NCBI GenBank assembly: GCA_025331125.1
Contig: JAOALB010000187.1
Coordinates: 1 to 51,442 of the forward strand
Source of the DNA: Mycogone perniciosa
Lineage: Eukaryota; Ascomycota; Sordariomycetes; Hypocreales; Hypocreaceae
Reading direction: 5' to 3'
Length of the DNA stretch: 51,442 nt
In this document: piece by piece, positions 32,965 to 43,800 of the stretch
How the letters are laid out: every line of letters starts with the position of its first letter
How positions within the stretch are numbered: position 1 is the first letter of the stretch
Translations under genes and position numbers: made by a program
Notes under the pieces: model-generated
The model's input: the letters and a program-made list of their open reading frames with translations, nothing else
Database searches by the model: none
What the model was told of the DNA's origin: nothing

Positions 32965-35900
32965 GGTGAATTTCTTGTGGCTGGTAACGCGCTGTCACTC
33001 GGGAACGTTTGGCTCTTTGCTACCAGAACAGCTTGCGAACAAGCAATATTAGACGGAACCTCACTCGTGATGAAGCGTCATGGAATTTCAATACTGCCAA
33101 AAGTTTTACGAACTAGGAAGGCGGTGGTAAAAAAAAAAAGCTTATATAATCAACCCCGCCATCCACTCATCGGTTTGATGCATCACCAACTCATTTTCCA
33201 GCATCACCTATCCATCTATTTAAGAAATGTTTTCGATTACTACGAGTGTCTATTGAAATAGGCTTGAATATGCTTCTATTAACTACAGAGGACACCCCGC
33301 CGTGCACAACTCGAGATAAGGCTACATCTGGCATTTGTTGACGCTGTCTCTATAAAATTTCATAGGTATATCCTTGTTTGGCGTTTTTTTAACAAAAGAA
33401 GTGAGCCAATACATGAGGGAATGGAATTACCTTGTGAACTTCCTTGTCTCTTCTCTTTTTTTCCCGTTCCATCCTCTCTAAACGGAAATTATGATCTGAA
33501 TCGATGTAGACAGTTGTGATGGCTGACTAACATATATGGTCAACAAACCGTGTTCACACACTTCGCGACCTATACATGCCACCATATGCTCACTCCAGAG
33601 ACTAATACGAATCTTTCCCAACGACTTCAACTTTGAGCATCCTACAGACATATCTCAAGACCGAGTATGCATGTTTCGCACCCCACACCTCGTTCTGTTG
33701 CTTCCTAGGCCGTCGCCAACCTTCTATTTTGTGCGCATGATTTCCTTCTTGAACGGCCCAAGACATTCTCGCATATCATCAGCAACGAATCAGTGTTTCA
33801 GATAACAGCCTTTATTCTCTCATTCTCCTTCAAGTTTATTTTAATAATGGCCAATTGACAATTGCTTCCCCCGGAAATTCGGTTTACAACTTTAGTAGAG
33901 GTGGCAAAACTGGATAAGGGCATGACCATGACGGCCGAATACGCTGTTGTCAGCCGGGAGTGGCATGTATCTTCGAGAGGAGACACCTTCACCTGTTCGC
34001 TATAGTCGCCACTCTAGAAGAACTAGGAGACTTCCGAATCATCATTCACAGTCGGGGACTGCGATATGTCAGCCATCTCCGGCTTTGCAGTCAACTACTT
34101 CCCTACGGCTGTCGCTGTCGTTACTGTCATTTGCCAGAGACAGAGGATCAATTTTGTTCAACAACTAGCTCCTCACCTGGGTGCTATTGCTTTTATCTCG
34201 AATTTTGAACGCTGTAGGATGCGCTTTTTTTGGGTAGAAAGCGTTGGTTGCCCAATTAAAGGTTGAGGACTACTCTTTTCTTGACTTGAAGCTGAAATTC
34301 CGACAGCTAGGAACGAAGAATGATATGTGGGAGCGGATACCATGTCCGTTTTAATACCTAGGTAAGCAGCAGCAGCCCGGCATAGTAACGAAGTCGGACA
34401 TGCAAAGCCGGCCATTCTATACTCATCGTTGCCCCCCCAGGATTAGCATATGGCAGGTTAATGGACGAGATGTCCATGTATATTCTGGCAATATAGGTGT
34501 TTATGTGCACTTCATGTTTCTCAGTTGGGCCGGACAACCAAGATCTCGCTGCGTCGACCAAGACGTCAAGTCGGACATCGACGACGCTGTTATTACGATA
34601 TTCAAGGCACAAATTGCGGATTCTCCACTGTGACGCAGAGCCAGGCAGCATCCTGTTCAATTCAAATAGTGACAAGTTATAGTTGCCGACTTCCAGCGTT
34701 CGGAGTTCCGCAGTCACCAGTCACTCGGCTCGCTAGTCCCTCCCGTCCAGAACCGGAAGAGGAAGCGAGAGATATTGTAGAAACGAAGGGATGCCTACTT
34801 TGAGAGAGAGCAAAGGTCTGCTGTGGTGGAATTTCAACGTCTGAAAAGTGCTTGGTCCGAGAGACTTGAGGCTCAGTATCAATGGGGCTATCACTGCCGA
34901 TATATCTTGGCGGATAGCAACCGCCACTGTCGGCCCGATCAGACATGGCAAGGAGAAGAGCCGAGTCAGTGATAAATCCCGAGGCTCCGGAACCAGCCTT
35001 GGCAGGTTGCCATTACTGGCATCAAGGGAGCCGCTGTCTTGGCGGTTAGTGGTAGGTAATTCAGCGTACAGATGGATGTTGTGACTGGTGCCTTGAGCAC
35101 TATTACTTTGATCCTGTTTGCTGAATGGTCTAGGGGCACTGGCAACGATCTATTATATTGAGCCAATATGACTGGCTGAAATTAAAGTTGCTTGCATTAA
35201 AATCATCTACCTTGGACCTTGATGGATGGCTGAACTGTTAATTATTACGGCGGCTGTAGTAGAGATAATACTGAAGTCGCAGATCCTAGAGCTGTGGCAT
35301 GGGAGATTGTACAAGGGTCGTATCTTTTTCTACTTCTGCTCATCGACACCACGCCATCAGCTCGTATCCGTTAATTCTCAATCCCATCCCAGTAAAGAAT
35401 ATGGTGTAATAGTAATGGCAGAATTGGTACAAGAATTAGAGGATAGATAAGAAATCGATTTCACGAACCAGAGACACTATGGTCGAACTTAGAGTCTAGA
35501 CCCATTACGATTCTAATACTCCGTACCTTCCATCTAATACCCTGCTGATCCTGATGAAGGCTAGTGTTCGGCATGTATGGCCTGATTCATTTATGGCGGC
35601 GATGAACGCTGACCTAGTTGTTGGAAGTAAAGTCCCCTATCTCGTATTATGGCTGCCGACTCCACGAGCGCTTTATGTGACATCTAGCCGAAAATATAAC
35701 TATGTACTATGCCCGTATGGAGATCTATAACACGATGCCAGACTAAAATCTAGTAAAATATGAGCCTGCTCTGTGCGTGTGGATGAGTGACTTTATATGC
35801 TGTGCGATATACGAGCAGTAGGAGATGGTGCTGTGGGGTGACAGCGGCCTATGTTGCAGCCGCAGAAGCCGAGCAGGCTCTGTCCGAGTGTGGATAAGTC

Positions 35901-38436
35901 TTTAATAATTGAAGTGGTTTCCAGACGAGGAGATGACGTGGGTACTAATTATGAGGCTTCTGATGAGCTGCTTATTTCATTGGCTGTTATTTAGTTTCGG
36001 TATATGGAATGATATGATCTCTCGCTTCTGTTATTATCTATACCCCGTCTTCTTTACTTCCCGCTGCTATTTATACGGAGTACTAGTAATAGAGCTACGG
36101 AATTTTTGCCCGGCACAAGATCTAATTTCTTGGACCGGCAATTGAGAGAAACATGCGGCATTACTTGGGGGATGACAGGTCGGCCCAAATCTCATCGAGA
36201 CCCCTACCTGGCCCGGGCCGACATGGGCCCTCGGCCAGCTAGATATGGTCCCTTGTGACCATCGAGGTCCGCAAAAGCTCGAAGTGAACGATGCAGATTT
36301 TATCCACTGGAGTTGTAAATTAGTCACTGGTGATGGTGGGGTTCACAGAGAGCTTCTGGAAGATCTCTACTAGGCGCGAGAAGAAATACTACTGTGAATC
36401 TCATTGCGTGATGCGGATAGACTATAGTAAACTCAAAACCCATTGATAGCCCGGTTGCAATCGACCTCTGGTTGAGCCTCTCTGTGCTGTTTTATGTGAA
36501 AGGGCCAGAGATATATCGAGTGGAACCCTAGAATAAAGGAAACCTAAGGAAGAGAGATTCGACCGGGGACTTTTTTTTTTGTGAAATTCTACCTTAAATC
36601 AGTATCTTTATCATACACTTAGAAAATGAATGGATTTCGTTAGTTAGTTTTTTCTTTCAAAATTACGACAAGCTGGAGTTGCTAAAGCAGAAATTAGCGC
36701 TTACTGCAAACAAAATGGTTTGTAGTTCCGGTCATTGAAGATTGATAAGGAAATACCAGGATTCATCTACTAGAATTACTTGCTCAAATGCACAGTTGCA
36801 GACACGTCTACAAAATTCAAGTTGGCTCAAATGATACTTCTTTAGTAGGGTGATATGAATTAATTAACAGGGGACCTGCTCCATTTTTATCAAATCATCG
36901 TCCATCGTGTAATAACCATGTACATGATCTATGCTAAATAGATGAAAAGGGAAGAGAGGGGCTGGATTCAGGGGCTTTTCCGTCCCGTCACTGTAGAATC
37001 GGCGTTGTAAAAACCAGTGTTGACGTTATTGAAGATGTTGTTGATTAAGCTATACCCAATGGGATTATAGCAGGTCATATCTTGTTAATGGTGCTGCCTG
37101 CTTATCTCCCGTGTGCCCTACGCTGGGTATCCTCTCTAGATTGCCACTCCCCTGACAAGCGAGCTCCATTCACTGCTTTATCATGACCTGTGGGTTCTCA
37201 TGTCGTATTTGAACAAAAATGTGTCACTAGACGAGCCAGGAGGTCCAATCAGTTCATCCAACTTGGAATAACATGTGGAAATCTTGGCAGCCAATACTAG
37301 TAATACTAGTACTATCATGCCGATAATGCGGAGAGCGCGGTAGCCGGCAAGCTGCATATGGATTCACCGAGATTGTTGATCAACATGTTGTCAATGGTCT
37401 GCCCTTTGGTGTGCTTATATCACTATGGAGGACCTGGATATATTATGTGGGGGGCGTGGCGACGGCTCTGTTTATCTGTCTACGCGTCGCCCTTTTGGCC
37501 TGATGTCTTATCAGCTTGAATACCATGGGATAGCCCTCTGCGAGATGGTTCTTACGAAATGCTAATGCAATTTGCGTATCGATAATTGTATCTAAGGCAA
37601 CTGAGACCACACACTGGAGAATGCATCGGTGATATATGGCATGACCCAAGCCATGGGCTTCGGACCTCTCCCAAAAGAAATCGACGCTGTTGTGGATTCA
37701 CTCACCACACACACCTTGGCCCCTATTAAAGGGTCAGCTGACAATCAGGCAACCAACCCAACACGGATTAATACTAATATGGGTGTTGGGCATTGACAAA
37801 AGTCCGATACATAGTGTTTAATATGAATGGAGTACTATCACCGGCAATATTTTATATGGTAGCGCACCTCATTGGCCCAAAGTCGTGGACAAAAGGACGC
37901 AAGGATCGGTTATATCTTCCAGAATAAGTTATTCGCATGGCTGATCGCCCGCTCTCCACACTTCTTTTTAGTCTAAACGGAGTACTCCGTACGAAGTATT
38001 AGTACTCGTACATACCTACTCGTATGTATTACTGCCTAATATCCATCCGTACTATCACACTGACGGAGGACTTATTTTCCCGCGTATTATCTCGAGTTCC
38101 AAAAGAGCATTTAAAGCCTATCTATCCAATAACCAATCGATTTCTTTCACCTGTTTATCGAATCCTTTTATATTCCCCCACCAAAAGCACCTAGACATTA
38201 AAGAGAGTGAGAACATTTAGCACTCCTAGCTAGACCTTCTTAACGTTTCAACTAGTAATATTACAGTCTATACCTAAATATTTCATTAGCGTATACTCCG
38301 TACTTAAACTCATTTTTCATAGAGGTACGTACCCTAGTGATCATGTTCCTATTGGCCCGTCGTTCCGACATTCCTCCGGGCCCAGGCCTTGGCCTGGTTG
38401 GGTCGTGACACTTTTACTTTACTAAATTTATAATAT
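32965..38436. other. 5.5 kb relic-rich region without an intact gene
   Basis: No complete gene is recognised on either strand. The region should hold the cbp4 promoter at its left edge. Several minus-strand stretches between about 33.5 and 35.2 kb read like coding sequence interrupted by stops and frame changes, but I cannot name the family. Another such minus-strand stretch lies at 37443-37649. TACTCCGTA-type 9-mers lie at 35517, 36074, 37983 and 38294. A run of eleven T is near 36572. Confidence 0.5.
34358..34717 (-). pseudogene. Possible coding relic, family unknown
   Basis: A 119-codon frame with balanced amino-acid composition, including LSLFELNRMLPG, RLDVLVDAARSWLSG and a hydrophobic VRLRYYAGLLLLT end. 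That last segment resembles segments of the fungal transcription-factor middle homology region, but this is a weak impression. Neighbouring frames upstream (34677-34946) and downstream (34173-34415) could belong to the same decayed gene. No zinc cluster was seen. It may equally be a chance frame. Confidence 0.25.
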
Positions 38437-38635
38437 TGTCACGGCACGGAAAGGCAGGTCAGGTATCACGGCACGGGAAGGCAGGTCAGGGCAAATATCG
38501 TTGTTGTGCTGTGGAGAGCAAGGAAGCCCTGAGGCTCTACGGAAAGCTATAGCTAGGAACGCGTTAGGGCCTGGTCACGTGACCGGAGCTCACGTGACAG
38601 GGCGTCAACATCGCGTCACGGTCGGTGCCGTGACA
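38437..38635 (-). repeat. LTR- or MITE-like repeat, copy 1 (199 bp)
   Basis: The element is bounded by TGTCACGGCAC and its exact inverse GTGCCGTGACA (11 bp), so it has the TG...CA ends of an LTR as well as a short terminal inverted repeat. Inside, CACGGCACGG(G)AAGGCAGGTCAGG is duplicated in tandem at the left end. A second diverged copy lies at about 39222-39358 in the same orientation. No protein is encoded and no clear target-site duplication is visible. Confidence 0.7.
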
Positions 38636-39221
38636 AGGTGTCAGGAGACCGAAAGCTCCGGAGCTCTCTTGATATCATATGGGCCGGAATGTACATATAA
38701 GAGTAACTGTGGTCCCCGAAGATATAGACCTTCAGAGACCAGTCAACTACTGCTGCTATACCAAGCTACTAGTTTCTGGCACACTTGTCACGGGGTTAGA
38801 CCCAATAAAGAAGGACCTCGGCTATGCCGAGCCGGCATCACAATTCCCCACATCTCGATATATACACATCAGGCACAGCATACGAGCCCTAGGCCTACAT
38901 GTGATACATAAGGCGTAATTTCTCGATAGCAATTACGGCGTCGTTTTTGCACGACACTACGCGCACACATACTACTGTTCCACATATCGATATATATAGT
39001 TAGATAGTCCCCCTCTTTTATCCCCTTGCTCCTTAGCTTTGAATAGACAATTCTACGGCGCCCTATCATCAGCTACTGTGAAAGGCCACGCCCATCACAA
39101 CACTACCTGCTTATTAGCACCTATCCTCCCTCTAAGTGACTGCTCTTCAACCTCCTCTACTCTTCCCTAGGGTCGCAGCCCCTCGCCCGATCCGTCTGCC
39201 CCAAACAGGGTCTCTGAAATC

Positions 39222-39358
39222 AGGGCAAATATCGTCGTTGTGCCGTGAGGAGCAAGAAAGCTCTAGGGCTCTACCGAAAGCTATAGCTACTGGAATACGC
39301 GTTGGGGCGTGGGCACGTGACCAGGCGTTGACTTCGTGTCATGGTTGGTACCGTGACA
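39222..39358 (-). repeat. LTR- or MITE-like repeat, copy 2 (partial)
   Basis: It aligns with 38494-38635 from CAGGGCAAATATCGT through AAAGCTATAGCTA, ACGCGTT, CACGTGACC and GGTACCGTGACA. It differs by several substitutions and small gaps. The left end with the tandem duplication and the opposite terminus is missing, so this copy is truncated. Confidence 0.75.
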
Positions 39359-39541
39359 TTAATTCTTTTATACTTTTATATTATAAATTTTATATTAAAT
39401 TATTACAATTATATTCAACCTATAAAATAATTTCTGTTTATGCTAAGACATAAATATTCAATTTGGAATACATTTATATATATATATTTATAACAATATT
39501 CTATATTTAGTTACAGAATCTTTATAATACTATCTGATACA

Positions 39542-39607
39542 CATAAATAGTGTATCGTCATTTTCCTTCCTTCCTTTCTTTCCTCTTTATATGCACTTTG
39601 CATATCA
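39542..39607 (+). repeat. Direct repeat, left copy
   Basis: The 66-base segment CATAAATA...CTTTGCATATCA recurs at 40330-40399 with one extra TTCC unit and a few substitutions. The two copies enclose about 720 bases of retroelement-like sequence. Confidence 0.9.
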
Positions 39608-39782
39608 AATTGTAGCAATCTAAGCGTTTTTCAATCACAAGACCTTCATACACGCACCACACTGGCAACCACACTGGCAACAATAAGCAACCATCTCGGC
39701 ATTTCCTTCCAGCAAGCAAGAAAGCCTCTGTAGACGAAGATAGCTAACTAACCTGCTAACCAAACCGCCAAACCAAACCGCG

Positions 39783-40310
39783 TTGATCCTGGTTCTTGCT
39801 GTTTCCCTCGCGAGACTAATACGCTGCTTCCAAGACGATCTACAGCTGTTCCTTTTACTAGGCCTTACAGCTATTTCCTTATCAAGCGACGTTCCTTTTA
39901 CAGTTTTCCTTGAATTTGATTCGATCCGATTCGCAATGATTCCAATTGATCAACTCGATCAAGCCGAATAACAACGGCTATGGCAACTATATCAGGTTGA
40001 TCGTCAACGCCGGACCTGTGGAAGCTGCAGAGTCCTTTTCCACACACGGAATCAACTTTTTATCCACCTTCAGAATCGATGCTCTTTGAGCCCAGCTGGG
40101 CCAGCCAAGCAGACCCAGCAGCAACAACGTGTTATGGCCTTTTCCAAGACCAGTTCAACAACACGTTGTGGCCCCTGCTCCAAGACATATTCGACAATGC
40201 GTTATAGCCGCTATTCCAAGACTAAGGCAGCAATTCAGTCAGGAATTCGGTCAGGAATTCGGTTAAGGATAGAATCAAGGGAATCCGAGGACGCATTCTT
40301 TTTCAACTAA
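39783..40310 (+). mobile_element. Retroelement-like coding remnant with a zinc-finger-type motif
   Basis: One frame runs through this interval with a single in-frame TAA at about 39969. Downstream of it lie QRLWQLYQVDRQRRTCGSC and CRVLFHTRNQLFIHLQ, a C-x2-C...H pattern resembling the small zinc-finger segments found in fungal Gypsy-type polyproteins. That comparison is from memory of the family pattern, not a search. The rest is Gln/Ser/Thr-rich and ends DAFFFN. No reverse transcriptase or integrase is present. The interval is bracketed by the direct repeats at 39542 and 40330. Confidence 0.4.
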
Positions 40311-40329
40311 GGCGGCGGCATTTGGTACC

Positions 40330-40399
40330 CATAAATAATGTATCGTCATTTTCCTTCCTTCCTTCCTTTCTTTCCTCTTTATCTGCACTTTGCATATCA
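40330..40399 (+). repeat. Direct repeat, right copy
   Basis: Second copy of the CATAAATA...GCATATCA repeat. It lies about 410 bases upstream of the PKS start codon, so it may be part of or close to the PKS promoter. Confidence 0.9.
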
Positions 40400-40812
40400 C
40401 TATCTAGTATTTTGGTAGGAAAAGGTAGCGGGAAAACATGTGGTCCGACTTACATGATCCACTTTACATGACAGTACCCCTATTTTCATAGTAGCATTAA
40501 TGTCAGAAATGGATTCAGGTATATTAGGAATGGATTCAGGTATGTCAGGATGGAATTCATAAGTGTATGAGGCACACAGCATCAGTCTATGACGATATCA
40601 TCGTCATCCAAAGGCCAGATCCAGAAGATTAGGAATCAGTATCTGTTTATTAGTTCATTTTCTATGTATCTAACAGCAGCTTTTCCCAACTAACTTGGAA
40701 TCAACAGAAGAGTTTCAATTCAATCGCTTTTCAGTCATCTATATATCATACTGTTGATCTGTGATCGATAGTGATTACTTGGTGTATATTTACAAAGCAT
40801 CAGTTGGATAAA

Positions 40813-43800
40813 ATGGCGTGTCTCGAGTCATTCGACCATGGTGATCGCGAACCGATTGCTGTCGTCGGTATCGGCTGTCGGTTTCCTGGCGGCATTGAAA
40901 GTAAGGCCAAACTTTGGGATGTTCTCCTTCAAGGGGCTGAAGTTGTGTCTGATACACCCTGTGACCGGTACGATGTGGACTCATACCATAATGATGACCC
41001 TCGAAAATATGGAGCCGTTAAAACTCGCAGAGGTGGTTTTCTTGATGACATTTATTCGTTTGATGCCGAGTTCTTTGGACTCTATCCAGGAGAGACATGC
41101 CGAATGGACCCACAGCAGCGGCTGACACTAGAAGCGAGTGTTCATGCCCTCGAAGATGCGGGAACTCCATTGGAGCGTGCAGCTGCGTCTCGAACCGGTG
41201 TGTTCGTTGGCTCGTTCATGTATGACCATATGAGCATACAGACGACAACGGAGCAGCGAGACTACATCAGCCCCCACACTGCGATGGGCGTATCGGTCAC
41301 CTCAATCGCAAATAGGGTCTCGCACCGACTCAACTTACAAGGCCCTAGTATCACTCTTGATACAGCCTGCTCGAGTAGTCTTGTGGCATTGCACCTTGCC
41401 TGCCAGAGCTTGTGGACTGGTGAGAGCGAGGCAGCTCTGGCTGGCGGCGTTAATGCGATTCTTCGGCCCGAGGCGACAATCTTAATGACTAAAGGCGGAT
41501 TCCTCTCTCCAGATGGGTCTTGCAAACCATTCGATGCCGCAGGGAATGGGTATGTTCGAAGTGAAGGTGTAGGAATGGTATACCTAAAGCCTCTGAGTCG
41601 GGCTCTTCAAGATAATGATAGAATCTACGCCCTAGTACGCAGCTCGCTTGTCAATTCGGATGGATATACCGCAGAGGGCTTCACAGTTCCCAGTCCAATG
41701 TCGCAGAGTGCACTTCTACGGTCTGTGTATACACAATCAGGGATCGAACCTTCGACAGTTCAGTATGTGGAAGCTCATGGGGCTGGAACATCGGTTGGTG
41801 ACCCAATCGAGGCTAAGTCGCTTGGAGGAGTCTTGGGACAGATACGCGGGAAGGGTGATAAACCTCTGTGGATAGGCTCTGTCAAAGGCAACTTGGGTCA
41901 CCTCGAAGGCGCTTCCGGGGTTGCTGGGTTTATTAAGGCAACGCTTATCGCCTACCATGGTGTAATTCCATCACAGGTAAACCACCATACTCCTAACACA
42001 GCTATTGACTTTCTAGCTCTTCGCCTCAAGGTTCCAAAGGAAAATGTACAGCTGCAGAAAGGTCAAGGACATAGACTTATTGTTGGCGTTAATTCCTTTG
42101 GAGCCGGTGGCACCAATGCCCATGCGATCCTCGAGGGCGTTCCCCGGATAGCCGCAAACTCTATATCCAAGCATATATATATCCCTCGCGTATTCATATT
42201 GTCTGCAAGGTCGCCCCTTGCCTTACAAAATATGTTGGCAGATCTTTCCGTCTACCTGCAACATCATCAAACCGCGTTGGAGGATGTTGCATATACCCTT
42301 ACCACCCACCGCAGCCTCCATCATCATATAGCCATTATTCCTGCCCAAGGACTTGAAGAGTTGTGCTCCTGCCTCAGTCATCTGGGGTCTGGACAGTCCT
42401 CAAGGGAGACTTTGGCGGTAGAGAGGCAATCCGACCGCCCTCGCGTCGCCTTCGTATTTTCTGGCCAAGGCGGCCAACAATCATGTGTCTCAGTTGTGGA
42501 GGAAATCAGCAAGTGCAAGGATGAGTCACGACTCAACAACACTGTGATCGTTCAACCGGCCATCGCGGCTATCCAGATTGCCCTTGCGAGGACACTGATC
42601 TCGTACGGACTCAAACCAGACGCTATTGTTGGCCACTCGATTGGCGAGGTCGCAGCAGCCCACATCTCAGGTGCATTGACTCTTGAGCAAGCCGTTTCTG
42701 TTATTCGCTTGCGGTCTGAAATACAAAGCCGGGCGGCTGGTGCAGGCTCCATGCTAGCTGTTGGACTGTTCTCAATAGAAGCAGAAGAGCTGATCCTCCG
42801 TAACCATGCTGGCGAGCGAGTCCAAGTTGCAACTCTGAACGGCCCTAAAATGACGACTATATCAGGGGATTCGACTGATTTACACCGCATAGCAGAAGAA
42901 CTCCAGTCGCATGGAATCTTTGCTCGATTTGTCGAAGTGGAGGTTCCATACCATAGCCATTTCATGGATCCTCTGGAAACTGACCTCGTTGAGGCGTTAT
43001 CGTCCGTACAAGGTGGTCTAACTGACATTAAACTTTACTCCACCGTCACAGCTACCGTCGAGCCTGGGACACACCTAACGGGGAAGTACTGGTTCGACAA
43101 CGTGCGCAAGCCAGTAAGATATACCGAGACAGCTAAAAGAATGATTGATGATGGCCACAACTTTGTTGTGGAGATTGGCCCGCATCCCGTCCTAGTTTCC
43201 GGAACTCGTGAAATAGCAGAGGCTGCTGGGCGGAAGATTCATGTTCTTCCAGTCATGTCCCGAAGTAACGAATTCGAGCCTCTGTCATGTGTTTTGGGTG
43301 CCGCATATGCTTTTGGTATAGGAATCGATATCCATTCTTTAATGGCGGGGACGGCCGTTTTATCGACCTCCCCTTATACCCATTCCAAAGGCAGCATTAC
43401 TCCTTCGAACACCCGGACGCTAAACAACGCCGTCTGGCCACATCTAAGCATCTATGGAATAGTGGGTCGACTATATTGTCGGACGATGGTCGCGGAATCG
43501 TCAATCTCCGTCTCAGCACTGGCGTAACTCCCTTTCTGAGTGAGCATACCGTGGATGGGGCGATCGTGTTTCCGGCTACAGGGCATTTTGAGGCTGCCTA
43601 TTTAGCTGCGAAGGAGTTCATGCCACACGTTGAGGTTTGGTTAGGGGACTTGAGGTTCGAACATCCTGTGCTTCTAACACCTCCAGAAGAGTTTGCTCCT
43701 CAGGTTTTTCTTGAGGTGACATCACCTGCGAAAGACTATGTTATTTGCACCAGGCCAGCAGGGTCAAACTCTCAAGCACAATGGCGGATTTGCTCTCAGG

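Noticed and set aside
40771..40812. Upstream extension of the PKS reading frame
   Set aside because: It starts at GTG. The first ATG, at 40813, is directly before the usual KS entry and has a good A-rich context.
43287..43345. Treating the AT-DH frame change as an intron
   Set aside because: The protein family sequence is continuous across the site and there is no room for a GT-AG intron. A one-base loss explains it.
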